Notes: generated from the letters alone by a model not told the origin. 43,895 nt of DNA from an uncultured Bacteroidota bacterium (GCA_902581145.1 CACHNE010000011.1:1-43895); one strand, 5' to 3'; counted from the first letter of the stretch, positions 34,619 to 43,634 are shown. Made by a program: numbers and translations.

Positions 34619-35686
34619 ATGAATCATAATATTAAGCCTGGTGTAGCAACAGGTGACCAAGTTCAAGAAATTTTTAAACTAGCCAAAGAGAAACAATTTG
34701 CATTACCAGCTGTTAATGTAATCGGATCGAGTAGTATAAATGGTGTGTTAGAAACCGCCAAAAAATTAAATGCTCCTGTTATCATTCAGTTTTCTAATGG
34801 AGGTGCAGGATTTAACGCAGGAAAAGGATTAAGCAATGAAGATCAAAAAGCTGCAATCAGCGGATCAATTGCAGGTGCACATCATGTTCATACAATGGCA
34901 AAAGCTTATGGAGTTCCTGTTATATTACATACAGATCATTGTGCGAAAAAGCTTTTACCATGGATTGACGGACTTATGGATGCAAATGAAAAATTTTATA
35001 AAGATAATGGTCATTCACTTTTTAGCTCTCACATGATTGATCTTTCAGAAGAGCCAATAGAAGAAAATATTCAAATATGTAAAGAGTATCTGAGTAGAAT
35101 GTCAAAAATTGGAATGACCTTGGAAATTGAACTAGGAATCACAGGTGGTGAGGAAGATGGAGTTGATAATATTGGAGTTGATGAATCTAAACTATATACT
35201 CAGCCTGAAGAAGTTGCATATGCCTATGAGGAATTAATAAAGGTAAGTGATAAATTCATGGTTGCAGCTGCCTTTGGAAATGTACACGGTGTGTATAAAC
35301 CTGGAAATGTAAAACTTACCCCAAAAATTTTAAAGAATTCACAGGAATTTGTTTCAAAAAAATTCAACTTGCCCCATAACACAATTGATTTTGTTTTTCA
35401 TGGTGGATCCGGCTCTTCACTAGAGGAAATTAGAGAGGCAATTGGTTATGGAGTTATTAAAATGAATATTGATACTGATATGCAATATGCTTTTATGACA
35501 GGTGTTAGAGACTATTTCAATGATAAAAGTGCTTATTTAAAAGCCCAAATTGGAAATCCAGATGGTGAGGATGTTCCGAATAAAAAATATTACGATCCAA
35601 GAAAATGGATAAGAGAAGGCGAAAACACTTTTGTAAATAGACTTGTTAAAGCTTTTGAGGACTTAAATAATGTGAATACATTATAA
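34619..35686 (+). CDS. fbaA: Class II fructose-bisphosphate aldolase
   Basis: Zn2+-dependent aldolase of glycolysis and gluconeogenesis. 355 residues, class IIA length. Seen: PAVNVIGSSSINGVLE, ILHTDHCAKKLLPW with zinc ligand His and catalytic Asp, LEIELGITGGEEDGVD, AAFGNVHGVYKPGNV (zinc His), FVFHGGSGSS (zinc His and phosphate loop), and VIKMNIDTDMQYAF. Followed after 34 bp by accD with its own -7 box. Confidence 0.97.
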   Translation: MNHNIKPGVATGDQVQEIFKLAKEKQFALPAVNVIGSSSINGVLETAKKLNAPVIIQFSNGGAGFNAGKGLSNEDQKAAISGSIAGAHHVHTMAKAYGVPVILHTDHCAKKLLPWIDGLMDANEKFYKDNGHSLFSSHMIDLSEEPIEENIQICKEYLSRMSKIGMTLEIELGITGGEEDGVDNIGVDESKLYTQPEEVAYAYEELIKVSDKFMVAAAFGNVHGVYKPGNVKLTPKILKNSQEFVSKKFNLPHNTIDFVFHGGSGSSLEEIREAIGYGVIKMNIDTDMQYAFMTGVRDYFNDKSAYLKAQIGNPDGEDVPNKKYYDPRKWIREGENTFVNRLVKAFEDLNNVNTL

Positions 35687-35691
35687 ATTTT

Positions 35692-35699
35692 TAGATTTG
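35692..35699 (+). promoter_or_regulatory. Promoter -7 box TAGATTTG for accD
   Basis: Exact TAnnTTTG box in the 34-bp gap between fba and accD; predicted start near 35704, leader about 17 nt. No -33 TTG seen. Confidence 0.45.
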
Positions 35700-35720
35700 T
35701 TAATCATAAATTAGGATTTT

Positions 35721-36575
35721 ATGGCTTGGTTCAAAAGACAGAGCAAAGGAATTCAAACCCCAACAGAAGAAAAAAAGGATATACCAAAAGGATTGTGGTA
35801 TAAATCACCAACTGGAAAAATTGTTGACACAGAGGAACTTCAAGCTAATTTTTATGTTAGCCCAGAAGATGATTATCATGTTCGGATCGGTAGCAGAGAA
35901 TATTTTTCAATAATTTTTGATAAGAATTTCAAAGAATTGTACGAAAATTTATCCTCTAAAGATCCTTTAAAATTTGAGGATAGTAAAAAATATACCGATC
36001 GTTTAAAAGCAGCAAAAGAAAAAACAAAATTAAATGATGCCATCAGAACTGCAGTTGGAAAATCAATGGGAAAAAATATTGTAATTGCATGTATGGATTT
36101 TAGCTTTATCGGCGGTTCGATGGGTAGTGTTGTCGGGGAAAAAATTGCAAGAGCTATTGATTATTCATTAAAAAAGAAAATTCCAATTGTAATCATATCT
36201 AAATCTGGTGGAGCCAGGATGATGGAAGCAGCTATATCTCTTATGCAACTTGCAAAAACATCTGCCAAGTTAGCTCAACTTTCTGAAGCCAAAGTTCCGT
36301 ATATATCGTTGTGTACAGATCCAACCACCGGTGGTACAACAGCATCATTTGCTATGTTAGGAGATGTAAATATTAGTGAACCTGGTGCTCTAATCGGATT
36401 TGCTGGACCTAGAGTTGTAAAAGATACAACTGGGAAGGATTTACCGAAGGGATTTCAAACCGCAGAATTTGTCCTTGATCATGGATTTCTGGATTTTATA
36501 ACCCACAGAAAAGATTTAAAAAAGAAAATAAATCTATATCTGGATTTAATTCTCAATAATCCAGTGAGAGAATAA
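35721..36575 (+). CDS. accD: Acetyl-CoA carboxylase carboxyltransferase beta subunit, without its zinc ribbon cysteines
   Basis: Transfers CO2 from carboxybiotin to acetyl-CoA with AccA, first step of fatty acid synthesis. 284 residues. The crotonase-like core is intact: [69 protein letters not shown]. The N-terminal ribbon, which in E. coli has KCDSC and CPKC, reads [11 protein letters not shown] and VSPEDDYH: no cysteine in the first 100 residues. I recall the same in other Flavobacteriia. In E. coli the ribbon is linked to nucleic-acid binding and regulation, so that may be lost here. Confidence 0.95.
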   Translation: MAWFKRQSKGIQTPTEEKKDIPKGLWYKSPTGKIVDTEELQANFYVSPEDDYHVRIGSREYFSIIFDKNFKELYENLSSKDPLKFEDSKKYTDRLKAAKEKTKLNDAIRTAVGKSMGKNIVIACMDFSFIGGSMGSVVGEKIARAIDYSLKKKIPIVIISKSGGARMMEAAISLMQLAKTSAKLAQLSEAKVPYISLCTDPTTGGTTASFAMLGDVNISEPGALIGFAGPRVVKDTTGKDLPKGFQTAEFVLDHGFLDFITHRKDLKKKINLYLDLILNNPVRE

Positions 36576-36583
36576 ATTATCTT

Positions 36584-36617
36584 TTGTCAACGAATATCCC
36601 ATTTTTTAGTATATTTG
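36584..36617 (+). promoter_or_regulatory. rpsO promoter (-33 TTG and -7 TATATTTG)
   Basis: TTG at 36584-36586, 23 bp, then TATATTTG at 36610-36617: fits the Bacteroidota consensus at the long end of allowed spacing. Predicted start near 36622, leader about 42 nt. Confidence 0.6.
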
Positions 36618-36621
36618 CGCC

Positions 36622-36633
36622 GCTGATATCAGC
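36622..36633. repeat. 12-bp perfect palindrome at the rpsO transcription start
   Basis: GCTGATATCAGC lies 4 bases after the -7 box, at the predicted start site and the first leader bases. With no loop it suits a dimeric DNA-binding protein better than an RNA hairpin. Confidence 0.45.
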
Positions 36634-36663
36634 ATACATAATAATCATTTAAATAATATTGGA

Positions 36664-36933
36664 ATGTATTTAACAAAAAAAACTAAAGAAGATTTATTCA
36701 AAAAGCACGGAAAAGATGCTAAAGATACGGGAAGTGCTGAAGGTCAAATTGCCCTTTTTACCCACAGAATAAATCATTTAACTGAGCATCTTAAGAGTAA
36801 TAAGAAAGATTATAACACGGAAAGAGCACTTGTAAAGCTTGTAGGAAAAAGAAGAGCTTTGCTAGATTATCTTACTAAAAAAGATATTTTAAGATATCGT
36901 GCAATCGTAAAAGAGTTGGGATTAAGAAAATAA
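36664..36933 (+). CDS. rpsO: 30S ribosomal protein S15
   Basis: 89 residues, the standard length. Binds the central domain of 16S rRNA early in 30S assembly. Seen: TGSAEGQIALFTHRINHLTEHLKSNKKDY and RALVKLVGKRRALLDYL, the family core. Followed 79 bp later by pnp, the gene order also found in E. coli, where S15 represses its own translation; no matching pseudoknot can be judged from this 5' leader. Confidence 0.98.
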   Translation: MYLTKKTKEDLFKKHGKDAKDTGSAEGQIALFTHRINHLTEHLKSNKKDYNTERALVKLVGKRRALLDYLTKKDILRYRAIVKELGLRK

Positions 36934-37012
36934 CTCTTTTCTATATTTTGTCTTATGGTTATTCATTGGTTAAAAACTACTTCAACACACAATTTAAAAC
37001 CAAAAAATAATT

Positions 37013-39199
37013 ATGATACCTAAAACGTATAAAGAAATAATTGATTTAGGCGATGGAAGATCTATTTCAATTGAAACAGGAAAATTAGCAAAACAAGCAC
37101 ATGGATCAGTCGTGGTTCAAATGGGAAAATGTATGCTATTGTGTACAGTTGTTTCAAACTACAAAAGTGCTAATGTTGATTTTCTACCATTAACGGTAGA
37201 TTATAGAGAAAAATTTGCTGCAGCGGGTAAATACCCAGGTGGGTTCTTCAAAAGAGAAGCTAGACCAAGCAGCGATGAAATACTTACAATGAGACTTGTT
37301 GACAGAGTTTTAAGACCCCTTTTTCCAAAGGATTATCATAACGAAACTCAAGTGATGATACAATTAATGTCACATGATGAAGATGTTATGCCTGATGCAT
37401 TAGCAGGTTTAGCCGCTTCATCTGCAATTCAACTAAGTGACATACCTTTTGAAACAGCGATTTCAGAGGTTAGAGTTGCTCGAATTGACGGAAGTTTTGT
37501 AATAAATCCAAGTAGAGCTCAATTAGAGAATGCAGATATTGATATTATGGTAGGTGCTTCTGTTGATTCAGTAATGATGGTAGAGGGTGAAATGGAAGAA
37601 TGTTCAGAAGAAGAAATGGTTGAAGCAATAAAATTTGCTCATGAATCAATCAAAATACAGTGTAAAGCACAAGAAAAATTAGCAAAAGCATTTGGTAAAA
37701 AAGAAATTCGTGAATACGATCCTGAGGATGAGGATGAGGATTTGATGAAAAAAGTACATGAGTTTACATATGATAAATGTTATGAAGTAGCTAAAAAGGG
37801 GCTTTCCAAATCTGAAAGAGGAATTGCTTTTGATTCAGTTAAAGAAGAATTATTAGCTATATTTAGTGAAGAGGAATTAGAAGAGAAAGAAGAATTAATA
37901 ACAAAATACTTTTATAAATCTGAAAAAGAAGCAATCAGAAACCTCACTCTTGATGAGGGAATTCGATTAGATGGTAGAAAAACGACCGATATCAGACCAA
38001 TTTGGTGTGAGGTTAACTACTTACCATCAACCCACGGTTCATCTTTATTTACAAGAGGTGAAACCCAGGCTCTTGCAACAGTCACATTAGGAACATCAAG
38101 AGAAGCAAATCAGATAGACTCCCCTACTTTTGAAGGTGAAGAAAGATTTTATTTACATTATAACTTCCCCCCTTTCTCAACTGGTGAAGCTAGACCTCTA
38201 AGAGGAACTTCAAGAAGAGAGATTGGTCACGGAAATCTGGCACAAAGAGCATTAAAAAGAATGGTACCAACTGATTGTCCATATACAGTAAGGGTTGTGA
38301 GTGAAGTACTTGAAAGTAATGGATCTTCATCAATGGCAACCGTTTGCTCTGGAACAATGGCATTAATGGATGCAGGTGTACAATTGAAAAAACCTGTTTC
38401 TGGTATAGCTATGGGATTAATTTCAGATGGTAAAAAACATGCAGTTTTAAGTGATATTTTAGGAGATGAAGATCATCTTGGAGACATGGACTTTAAGGTC
38501 ACTGGTACAGCTGACGGGATTACAGCATGTCAAATGGATATTAAAATCAAAGGATTATCTTATGAAATTTTAGTTGAAGCACTTACACAAGCAAAAGACG
38601 GAAGGTTGCATATTTTATCTAAACTAACAGATACAATTAAAGCTCCAAATGTTGATGTTAAAGCCCACGCACCTAAAATGATCACAAGAACAATCCCTGG
38701 AGATTATATTGGTGCATTAATTGGACCTGGTGGAAAAAATATTCAGGAGCTACAAAAAACAAGTGGTTGTACAATTGTAATCAACGAAGATCCTGACACT
38801 GAACAAGGAATAGTAGAGATACTTGGAACTGATCAAGAGGGCATTGACACCGTGCTATTGCATATTGAATCAATGTTGTTTAAGCCCGAAGTAGGAAGTG
38901 TTTATGAGGTAAAAGTGATAAAATTATTAGATTTTGGAGCTGTTGTTGAATACTGTGAAGCACCAGGAAATGAAGTATTACTTCACATAAGTGAGCTAGC
39001 ATGGGAAAAAACAGAAAATGTAACCGACGTAGTTAATTTAGGAGATACTTTAGACGTAAAATACTTCGGAATAGATCCCAGAACTAGAAAAGATAAAGTT
39101 TCAAGAAAAGCTTTATTGCCTAAGCCTGAAGGTTATGTTGATAAGCCTAGGAAAACTTTTAACAGAAACAATAACAGAAAAGGATTTAATAAAAAATAA
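37013..39199 (+). CDS. pnp: Polyribonucleotide nucleotidyltransferase (PNPase)
   Basis: 3'-5' phosphorolytic exoribonuclease, a main RNA decay enzyme. 728 residues. Two RNase PH domains (first with [24 protein letters not shown]; second with [39 protein letters not shown] and the phosphate/metal-site [17 protein letters not shown]), joined by a helical domain, then KH ([17 protein letters not shown]) and S1 ([17 protein letters not shown]). The tail is basic and Asn-rich ([12 protein letters not shown]). No exact -7 box between rpsO and pnp; probably cotranscribed. Confidence 0.98.
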   Translation: MIPKTYKEIIDLGDGRSISIETGKLAKQAHGSVVVQMGKCMLLCTVVSNYKSANVDFLPLTVDYREKFAAAGKYPGGFFKREARPSSDEILTMRLVDRVLRPLFPKDYHNETQVMIQLMSHDEDVMPDALAGLAASSAIQLSDIPFETAISEVRVARIDGSFVINPSRAQLENADIDIMVGASVDSVMMVEGEMEECSEEEMVEAIKFAHESIKIQCKAQEKLAKAFGKKEIREYDPEDEDEDLMKKVHEFTYDKCYEVAKKGLSKSERGIAFDSVKEELLAIFSEEELEEKEELITKYFYKSEKEAIRNLTLDEGIRLDGRKTTDIRPIWCEVNYLPSTHGSSLFTRGETQALATVTLGTSREANQIDSPTFEGEERFYLHYNFPPFSTGEARPLRGTSRREIGHGNLAQRALKRMVPTDCPYTVRVVSEVLESNGSSSMATVCSGTMALMDAGVQLKKPVSGIAMGLISDGKKHAVLSDILGDEDHLGDMDFKVTGTADGITACQMDIKIKGLSYEILVEALTQAKDGRLHILSKLTDTIKAPNVDVKAHAPKMITRTIPGDYIGALIGPGGKNIQELQKTSGCTIVINEDPDTEQGIVEILGTDQEGIDTVLLHIESMLFKPEVGSVYEVKVIKLLDFGAVVEYCEAPGNEVLLHISELAWEKTENVTDVVNLGDTLDVKYFGIDPRTRKDKVSRKALLPKPEGYVDKPRKTFNRNNNRKGFNKK

Positions 39200-39203
39200 A
39201 TAA

Positions 39204-39235
39204 TATTTTTGTAAGGTTTTATTTACTAAAATCTT
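39204..39235 (+). promoter_or_regulatory. rpoD -7 box TATTTTTG and downstream hairpin
   Basis: Exact TAnnTTTG at 39204-39211, predicted start near 39216. Immediately after lies AAGGTTTTA (39213-39221), loop TTTAC, TAAAATCTT (39227-39235): a 9-bp stem with one G-U pair. It could end pnp transcripts or, if the start is slightly earlier, form the 5' end of the rpoD leader. Confidence 0.45.
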
Positions 39236-39250
39236 CTTATTTAATTCATT

Positions 39251-40114
39251 ATGAGACAATTAAAGATAACTAAACAGGTAACTAACAGAGAAACTGCATC
39301 ACTTGATAAGTATTTACAAGAAATTGGTAAAGTTGACCTGATTACCGCTGAAGAAGAAGTTGAATTAGCTCAAAGAGTAAAACAGGGTGATCAATTAGCT
39401 CTGGAAAAGCTAACAAAAGCTAATTTACGTTTCGTTGTCTCAGTAGCAAAGCAATATCAAAACCAAGGACTTACCCTTCCTGACCTAATCAACGAAGGAA
39501 ATCTTGGTTTGATAAAAGCTGCACAAAGATTTGATGAGACAAGAGGTTTTAAGTTTATTTCTTACGCGGTTTGGTGGATTAGACAATCTATTTTACAAGC
39601 ATTAGCAGAGCAATCTAGAATTGTTAGACTTCCTTTAAATAAGATTGGTTCAATAAATAAAATTAATAAAACATATGCCTTTTTAGAGCAATCTCATGAG
39701 AGACCCCCAAGCGCAGAAGAAATTGCAAATGAATTAGATATGACAATTAATGACGTTAAAGAATCAATGAAAAATTCAGGTCGTCATGTTTCCATGGATG
39801 CTCCACTTGTTGAAGGGGAAGATTCAAATTTATATGATGTTCTTAGAAGTGGTGAATCACCAAATCCTGATAAAGAGCTAATTCACGAGTCTCTGAGAAC
39901 TGAAATAGAAAGAGCTCTTGAAACTTTAACTCCTAGGGAGGCAGATGTTATAAAACTCTATTTTGGGCTTGGAAATCATCATCCTATGACTCTTGAAGAA
40001 ATAGGTGAAACCTTTGATTTAACAAGAGAAAGGGTAAGACAAATAAAAGAAAAAGCCATAAGAAGGCTAAAACACACATCAAGAAGTAAGATTTTAAAAA
40101 CTTATTTAGGTTAA
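39251..40114 (+). CDS. rpoD: Primary RNA polymerase sigma factor (RpoD/SigA, Bacteroidota type)
   Basis: 287 residues: no region 1.1, starting with [26 protein letters not shown] (region 1.2 side), then 2.1-2.4 ([50 protein letters not shown]), region 3 and region 4 with [16 protein letters not shown] and the [26 protein letters not shown]. Short sigma factors of this kind read TTG/TAnnTTTG promoters, in line with the boxes seen across this window. Order pnp-rpoD-rpe follows what I remember of other Flavobacteriia. Confidence 0.97.
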   Translation: MRQLKITKQVTNRETASLDKYLQEIGKVDLITAEEEVELAQRVKQGDQLALEKLTKANLRFVVSVAKQYQNQGLTLPDLINEGNLGLIKAAQRFDETRGFKFISYAVWWIRQSILQALAEQSRIVRLPLNKIGSINKINKTYAFLEQSHERPPSAEEIANELDMTINDVKESMKNSGRHVSMDAPLVEGEDSNLYDVLRSGESPNPDKELIHESLRTEIERALETLTPREADVIKLYFGLGNHHPMTLEEIGETFDLTRERVRQIKEKAIRRLKHTSRSKILKTYLG

Positions 40115-40161
40115 ATTAAATATGATTTCATTATTGATTACCTTTAATAAAAATTCTTCTA

Positions 40162-40818
40162 ATGGGTAGTCAACTAATAGCCCCCTCAATACTTTCGGCT
40201 GATTTTTCTGATCTTAAGTCTGATATTCAAATGGTTAACGAAAGTGAAGCTGATTGGTTTCATATTGACATTATGGATGGAGTATTTGTACCTAACATTT
40301 CATTTGGAATGCCGGTGTTAAAATCAATCAATCAATACGCAACAAAGACTTTAGATGTTCATTTAATGATTGTTAACCCTGAGAAGTATATAGAGAAATT
40401 TGCAGAATTGGGAAGTGATATCTTAACAATACATTACGAAGTTTCAAAAGACACACTTTCTGAATCATTAAATTCTATAAAAAATAACGGGATGAAAGCT
40501 GGGGTTGCTATAAATCCTGATACAGATATCACTTTGCTAGAAAGATATATTCAAGAAATTGATTTAGTGTGTGTAATGGGTGTTTTTCCAGGTTTTAGCG
40601 GTCAAGCTTTTATAGAAGATACTTACAAACGTTGTAAAGCGGTTAAAGAATTAATAAACAAACATAAATCAGGCACCTTAATTGAAGTTGATGGTGGTGT
40701 TACTTTAGATAATGCAAAAAAACTAATTGAATGCGGAGCAAATGTCTTAGTCTCTGGTAGTCATGTTTTTAAAGCTGATAAACCAAAAGAAATTATATCT
40801 AAATTAAAGCATGTCTAA
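40162..40818 (+). CDS. rpe: Ribulose-phosphate 3-epimerase
   Basis: 218 residues, TIM barrel of the pentose phosphate pathway interconverting ribulose-5-P and xylulose-5-P. Seen: IAPSILSADFSDL, FHIDIMDGVFVPNISFG with metal His and Asp, LDVHLMIVNPEKYI, VCVMGVFPGFSGQAF, LIEVDGGVTLDN with the second catalytic Asp, and VLVSGSHVF. The start ATG lies 47 bp after rpoD with no exact promoter box, so cotranscription is likely. Confidence 0.97.
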   Translation: MGSQLIAPSILSADFSDLKSDIQMVNESEADWFHIDIMDGVFVPNISFGMPVLKSINQYATKTLDVHLMIVNPEKYIEKFAELGSDILTIHYEVSKDTLSESLNSIKNNGMKAGVAINPDTDITLLERYIQEIDLVCVMGVFPGFSGQAFIEDTYKRCKAVKELINKHKSGTLIEVDGGVTLDNAKKLIECGANVLVSGSHVFKADKPKEIISKLKHV

Positions 40819-40858
40819 CACTTATATATCGATTTGTTAACATAAATATAATAGACAT
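40811..40858 (+). terminator. Possible weak terminator of rpe
   Basis: ATGTCTA (40811-40817, includes the rpe stop) pairs perfectly with TAGACAT (40852-40858); past a 4-base bulge TTATAT pairs with ATATAA. Only a short TTTAAATT follows, so termination would be inefficient. Confidence 0.35.
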
Positions 40859-40936
40859 TTTAAATTATCAACTGATTACAATAGCTGACATAATATAGAT
40901 AATACCCGACATTATATATATTTTTATATATATTTG
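40854..40936 (+). promoter_or_regulatory. Control region of the propeller-HTH gene: GACAT repeats, AT hairpin and -7 box
   Basis: GACAT occurs at 40854, 40887 and 40908 (33 and 21 bp apart, close to whole helical turns); the last two extend to GACATWATATA. Next comes TATATATA-TTTT-TATATATA (40913-40932), whose right arm overlaps the -7 box TATATTTG (40929-40936). The ATG follows at 40960, leader about 20 nt. Confidence 0.4.
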
Positions 40937-40959
40937 CCTAATCAAAATTTAACCATTCA

Positions 40960-42459
40960 ATGATTAACAGGCTAATATCATTTCTACTGTTTTTTATATT
41001 CAGCTATTCATTTTCTTTCAACAACGAGATCATAGGAAAATTTATTTATGATGTAGATATAAATAAAAACGAATTATATCTGTTCAATAATCTACTAAAG
41101 CTAAATACATATGATCTTGAGACAGGTTTACTTAAATATTCCCGCCAAATTACTCTAGACAATCCAAAACAATTAAACAACAGAACCTGGAGTGGACTCT
41201 ATACTGGCGATGTAAATCTTAGTCCAGATGTTATAAATGGGCTAATGAATAATCTTAAATTAAAAAAACTTGAAAATGGTAAATTTTATCTTTTTCATGA
41301 TGGTGGTGGACTCGTTTTATCTTTAGAAAATGATGAATTAAATCGAGTTGATAATAGCTTTCCTTTTATGAATAAATTTTTCGGAGACCTCATAAACTAT
41401 AAAGGAAAAATATTTCACTTTGGAGGATATGGTCTATTTAGAAGTAATAATACAATGCTATTATTCGATGAAGGCAACTCCAATCAATGGGATGAAGTTA
41501 AATTTGAAAATAACATACCATCAGAAATAAAAAATGGAATAGCTTCTTTTTTTCCACTTCTTATTGATTCAGATTACTACATCTTAAGTGGAAATAGCTC
41601 CTTTAACAATGATAGAGTTTTTAATAAATCAATTTTGAAGTTTGATTTTGAAAAATACACATGGGATAAATTAGGTGAAATAAATCTAGATCTTTCTGGG
41701 AACCCCCTTATTATTCCATACGAAACCTGTTTTTATGTTTTTGATAAAAATTTCTTTTATCAAGTTCAGATAGATAAAGAAAAAATGTTAAAGTTCGAGT
41801 ACAGTAGAGATTTTAATATTGAAAGTCTTGGCAATAGCACCCCATATAACAGAAGTAATCAATCCTTTCTGAGTGTAAATAAAAAAGGTGAGGAATTTGG
41901 TATTATTAGTATGAATAATTATGACAACAAGTTTATACACACCTTTAAACCACATAACGGAAAGATTAATACTTCAATTCTAAATAAATACAAACTTGAT
42001 GAAATTTTAGATATTAGCTCAGTCAAAGAAATACCCCTATTTAGAGTTGAACAATCAAGAAATCAATTCTTTATTCCGATGTTAATTGTAATTTTTATAG
42101 TAATAATTAATTTATTTTACAAAATAATCAGGAAAGATGTTAAAAGTGTTACCAAAAGTTTGTTCAACTTTAATAATGGAGAATTATTCTTCTTGGATAC
42201 TAAAATAAATATTGACAATAATACTGTTGAAATATTAAAAATGTTAAAAGAAAACGAACAAATCACCAGTAATGATATAGTTGCTAAATTGGTTGATAAC
42301 GGTCTTTCGTACGACTATTCATCGAAAATAAAAAATAAAATTATCGAATCTCTAAATGAAAAGTTTGAATTTATAACTGGATCTGATGAACCATTTATAA
42401 ATATTAGCAAAAGTTCAAAAGATAAAAGAATTCAAATATTAAGTTTGATCAAGAGCTAA
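40960..42459 (+). CDS. Membrane-anchored kelch/propeller-like sensor protein with C-terminal winged-helix-like domain
   Basis: 499 residues; no named family recognised. Order: signal peptide (about 1-20), an exported beta-propeller-like region (about 21-360) with kelch-type turns such as GKIFHFGGYGLF ... NQWDEV and SILKFDFEKYTWDKLG, one transmembrane helix (about 369-388, FIPMLIVIFIVIINLFYKII), and a cytoplasmic domain of about 110 residues. That domain contains EILKMLKENEQITSNDIVAKL and SYDYSSKIKNKIIESLNEKFEF, reading like a winged helix, and ends SSKDKRIQILSL. This suggests a single-chain receptor that senses an envelope signal outside and acts on DNA or a partner inside. It has its own promoter and faces a WecA-like gene with an 11-bp 3' overlap. 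Confidence 0.7.
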   Translation: MINRLISFLLFFIFSYSFSFNNEIIGKFIYDVDINKNELYLFNNLLKLNTYDLETGLLKYSRQITLDNPKQLNNRTWSGLYTGDVNLSPDVINGLMNNLKLKKLENGKFYLFHDGGGLVLSLENDELNRVDNSFPFMNKFFGDLINYKGKIFHFGGYGLFRSNNTMLLFDEGNSNQWDEVKFENNIPSEIKNGIASFFPLLIDSDYYILSGNSSFNNDRVFNKSILKFDFEKYTWDKLGEINLDLSGNPLIIPYETCFYVFDKNFFYQVQIDKEKMLKFEYSRDFNIESLGNSTPYNRSNQSFLSVNKKGEEFGIISMNNYDNKFIHTFKPHNGKINTSILNKYKLDEILDISSVKEIPLFRVEQSRNQFFIPMLIVIFIVIINLFYKIIRKDVKSVTKSLFNFNNGELFFLDTKINIDNNTVEILKMLKENEQITSNDIVAKLVDNGLSYDYSSKIKNKIIESLNEKFEFITGSDEPFINISKSSKDKRIQILSLIKS

Positions 42460-43546
42460 GATTTTTTCTGTTTAAATACTCAAAAAAGATATACCAAAAT
42501 AAACTTATTAGGATATATACTACAGTAAGCTCTTTTGAGTTAAAATCTTGCTCCAATAAAAATATTAAAATAGAATTAAACCAGTTGATAAAAGTCAAAA
42601 AGAGTGATGTTCTTAAATGTGTCATACCGCTATTTAAAAGAATATGATGTAAATGGTTTGTGTCGGCAGAAAATGGAGATTTCTTATTCAATACCCTAAC
42701 CAACATCACCCTTAAAGTATCAAGTACTGGAATTGATATCATCGAAATTGCAATTACCGGAACATTCTCAATTTTTATCGAAAAGACATCAACCAAAGTT
42801 GAATTAGGAGCGCTAGTTATGTATGTTATTAAATATGTTGCAATCCAAAAACCTATGAATAATGACCCTGCATCTCCGACAAACAGTTTTTTGCCTTTAT
42901 GAAAATTATACCTAAGAAACATCATGCTACATCCAATAATAATGACAGAAACTGAAGTCAGAGTATAAAATTGATTTACACTATTTGTAAATAAAAACGA
43001 TAAAAAGAAAAATATAGAGAATATGGCCAGATACCCGTCAATTCCGTCTGTTAAATTAATCGCATTCATGATAGACAAATAGACGAAAGAAGTAAATAAT
43101 AGACCTGGTATATATCCAATTTCATAAATTCCTAAAAATCCATTAAAATTTTGAATTATCGGCAAAGTCGAATTTGCATATAATAGCATTAAAATTAAAA
43201 AAGCAAGTACTATGTATTTATTGAAAGCAGAAATTTCAATGAAGTCATCGAAAAAACCAAGGATTGAGACTAAAATAGCCGTAGCAACAATTGGACTAAA
43301 ATTAGAAAATTCAACAAAATCTAAATTATCTAAAATTAAAGCACTAACCATTATAACAGCAGCATATACCACTCCACCCCCAGTAAATACTGTTCCATGA
43401 TGCACTGTTCTCGAGTTTATAGCCTTAATTAGATTATAATTCTTAGCAAATTGAATATATTTTCTAAAAATAAATCTTGAGAGAACTATAATTGCTATGA
43501 GTAATCCAAAATAATAAACTAAAAAAAAAGGGAAGTCTGAATTCAT
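42449..43546 (-). CDS. Undecaprenyl-phosphate sugar-1-phosphate transferase (WecA/MraY family)
   Basis: 365-residue polytopic membrane enzyme moving a sugar-1-phosphate (commonly GlcNAc-1-P) from UDP-sugar to undecaprenyl phosphate, starting a surface glycan. Seen: HHGTVFTGGGVVYA near the start, GFFDDFIEIS (metal Asp pair), MNAINLTDGIDGYLA, FVGDAGSLFIGFW, and the cytoplasmic NHLHHILL motif of the WecA branch. Distinct from MraY itself by the HxHH type loop and by its place away from mur genes. Close to a YwqE-like gene, it probably belongs to an O-antigen or capsule locus. A TAAATTTG box lies four bases before its ATG. Confidence 0.9.
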   Translation of the reverse strand: MNSDFPFFLVYYFGLLIAIIVLSRFIFRKYIQFAKNYNLIKAINSRTVHHGTVFTGGGVVYAAVIMVSALILDNLDFVEFSNFSPIVATAILVSILGFFDDFIEISAFNKYIVLAFLILMLLYANSTLPIIQNFNGFLGIYEIGYIPGLLFTSFVYLSIMNAINLTDGIDGYLAIFSIFFFLSFLFTNSVNQFYTLTSVSVIIIGCSMMFLRYNFHKGKKLFVGDAGSLFIGFWIATYLITYITSAPNSTLVDVFSIKIENVPVIAISMISIPVLDTLRVMLVRVLNKKSPFSADTNHLHHILLNSGMTHLRTSLFLTFINWFNSILIFLLEQDFNSKELTVVYILISLFWYIFFEYLNRKNLSS

Positions 43547-43550
43547 AATT

Positions 43551-43558
43551 CAAATTTA
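43551..43558 (-). promoter_or_regulatory. Promoter -7 box TAAATTTG four bases from the WecA-like ATG
   Basis: CAAATTTA on the + strand; minus-strand order is TAAATTTG, AATT, ATG, identical in layout to gpmI. Predicts a leaderless mRNA. An inverted repeat TAGTGTA (43569-43575) / TACACTA (43607-43613) occupies the rest of this divergent gap. Confidence 0.5.
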
Positions 43559-43634
43559 ATGATTTTAGTAGTGTATATTATAATGTCTTAAAATTTCTTT
43601 GTTTATTACACTAATTATAGCATAAATTAATAAT

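Noticed and set aside
42660-42902. 80-codon + strand ORF within the WecA-like gene
   Set aside because: Fully antisense to a clear membrane enzyme, with hydrophobic residues mirrored; a shadow ORF, as are the other nested frames over known genes.
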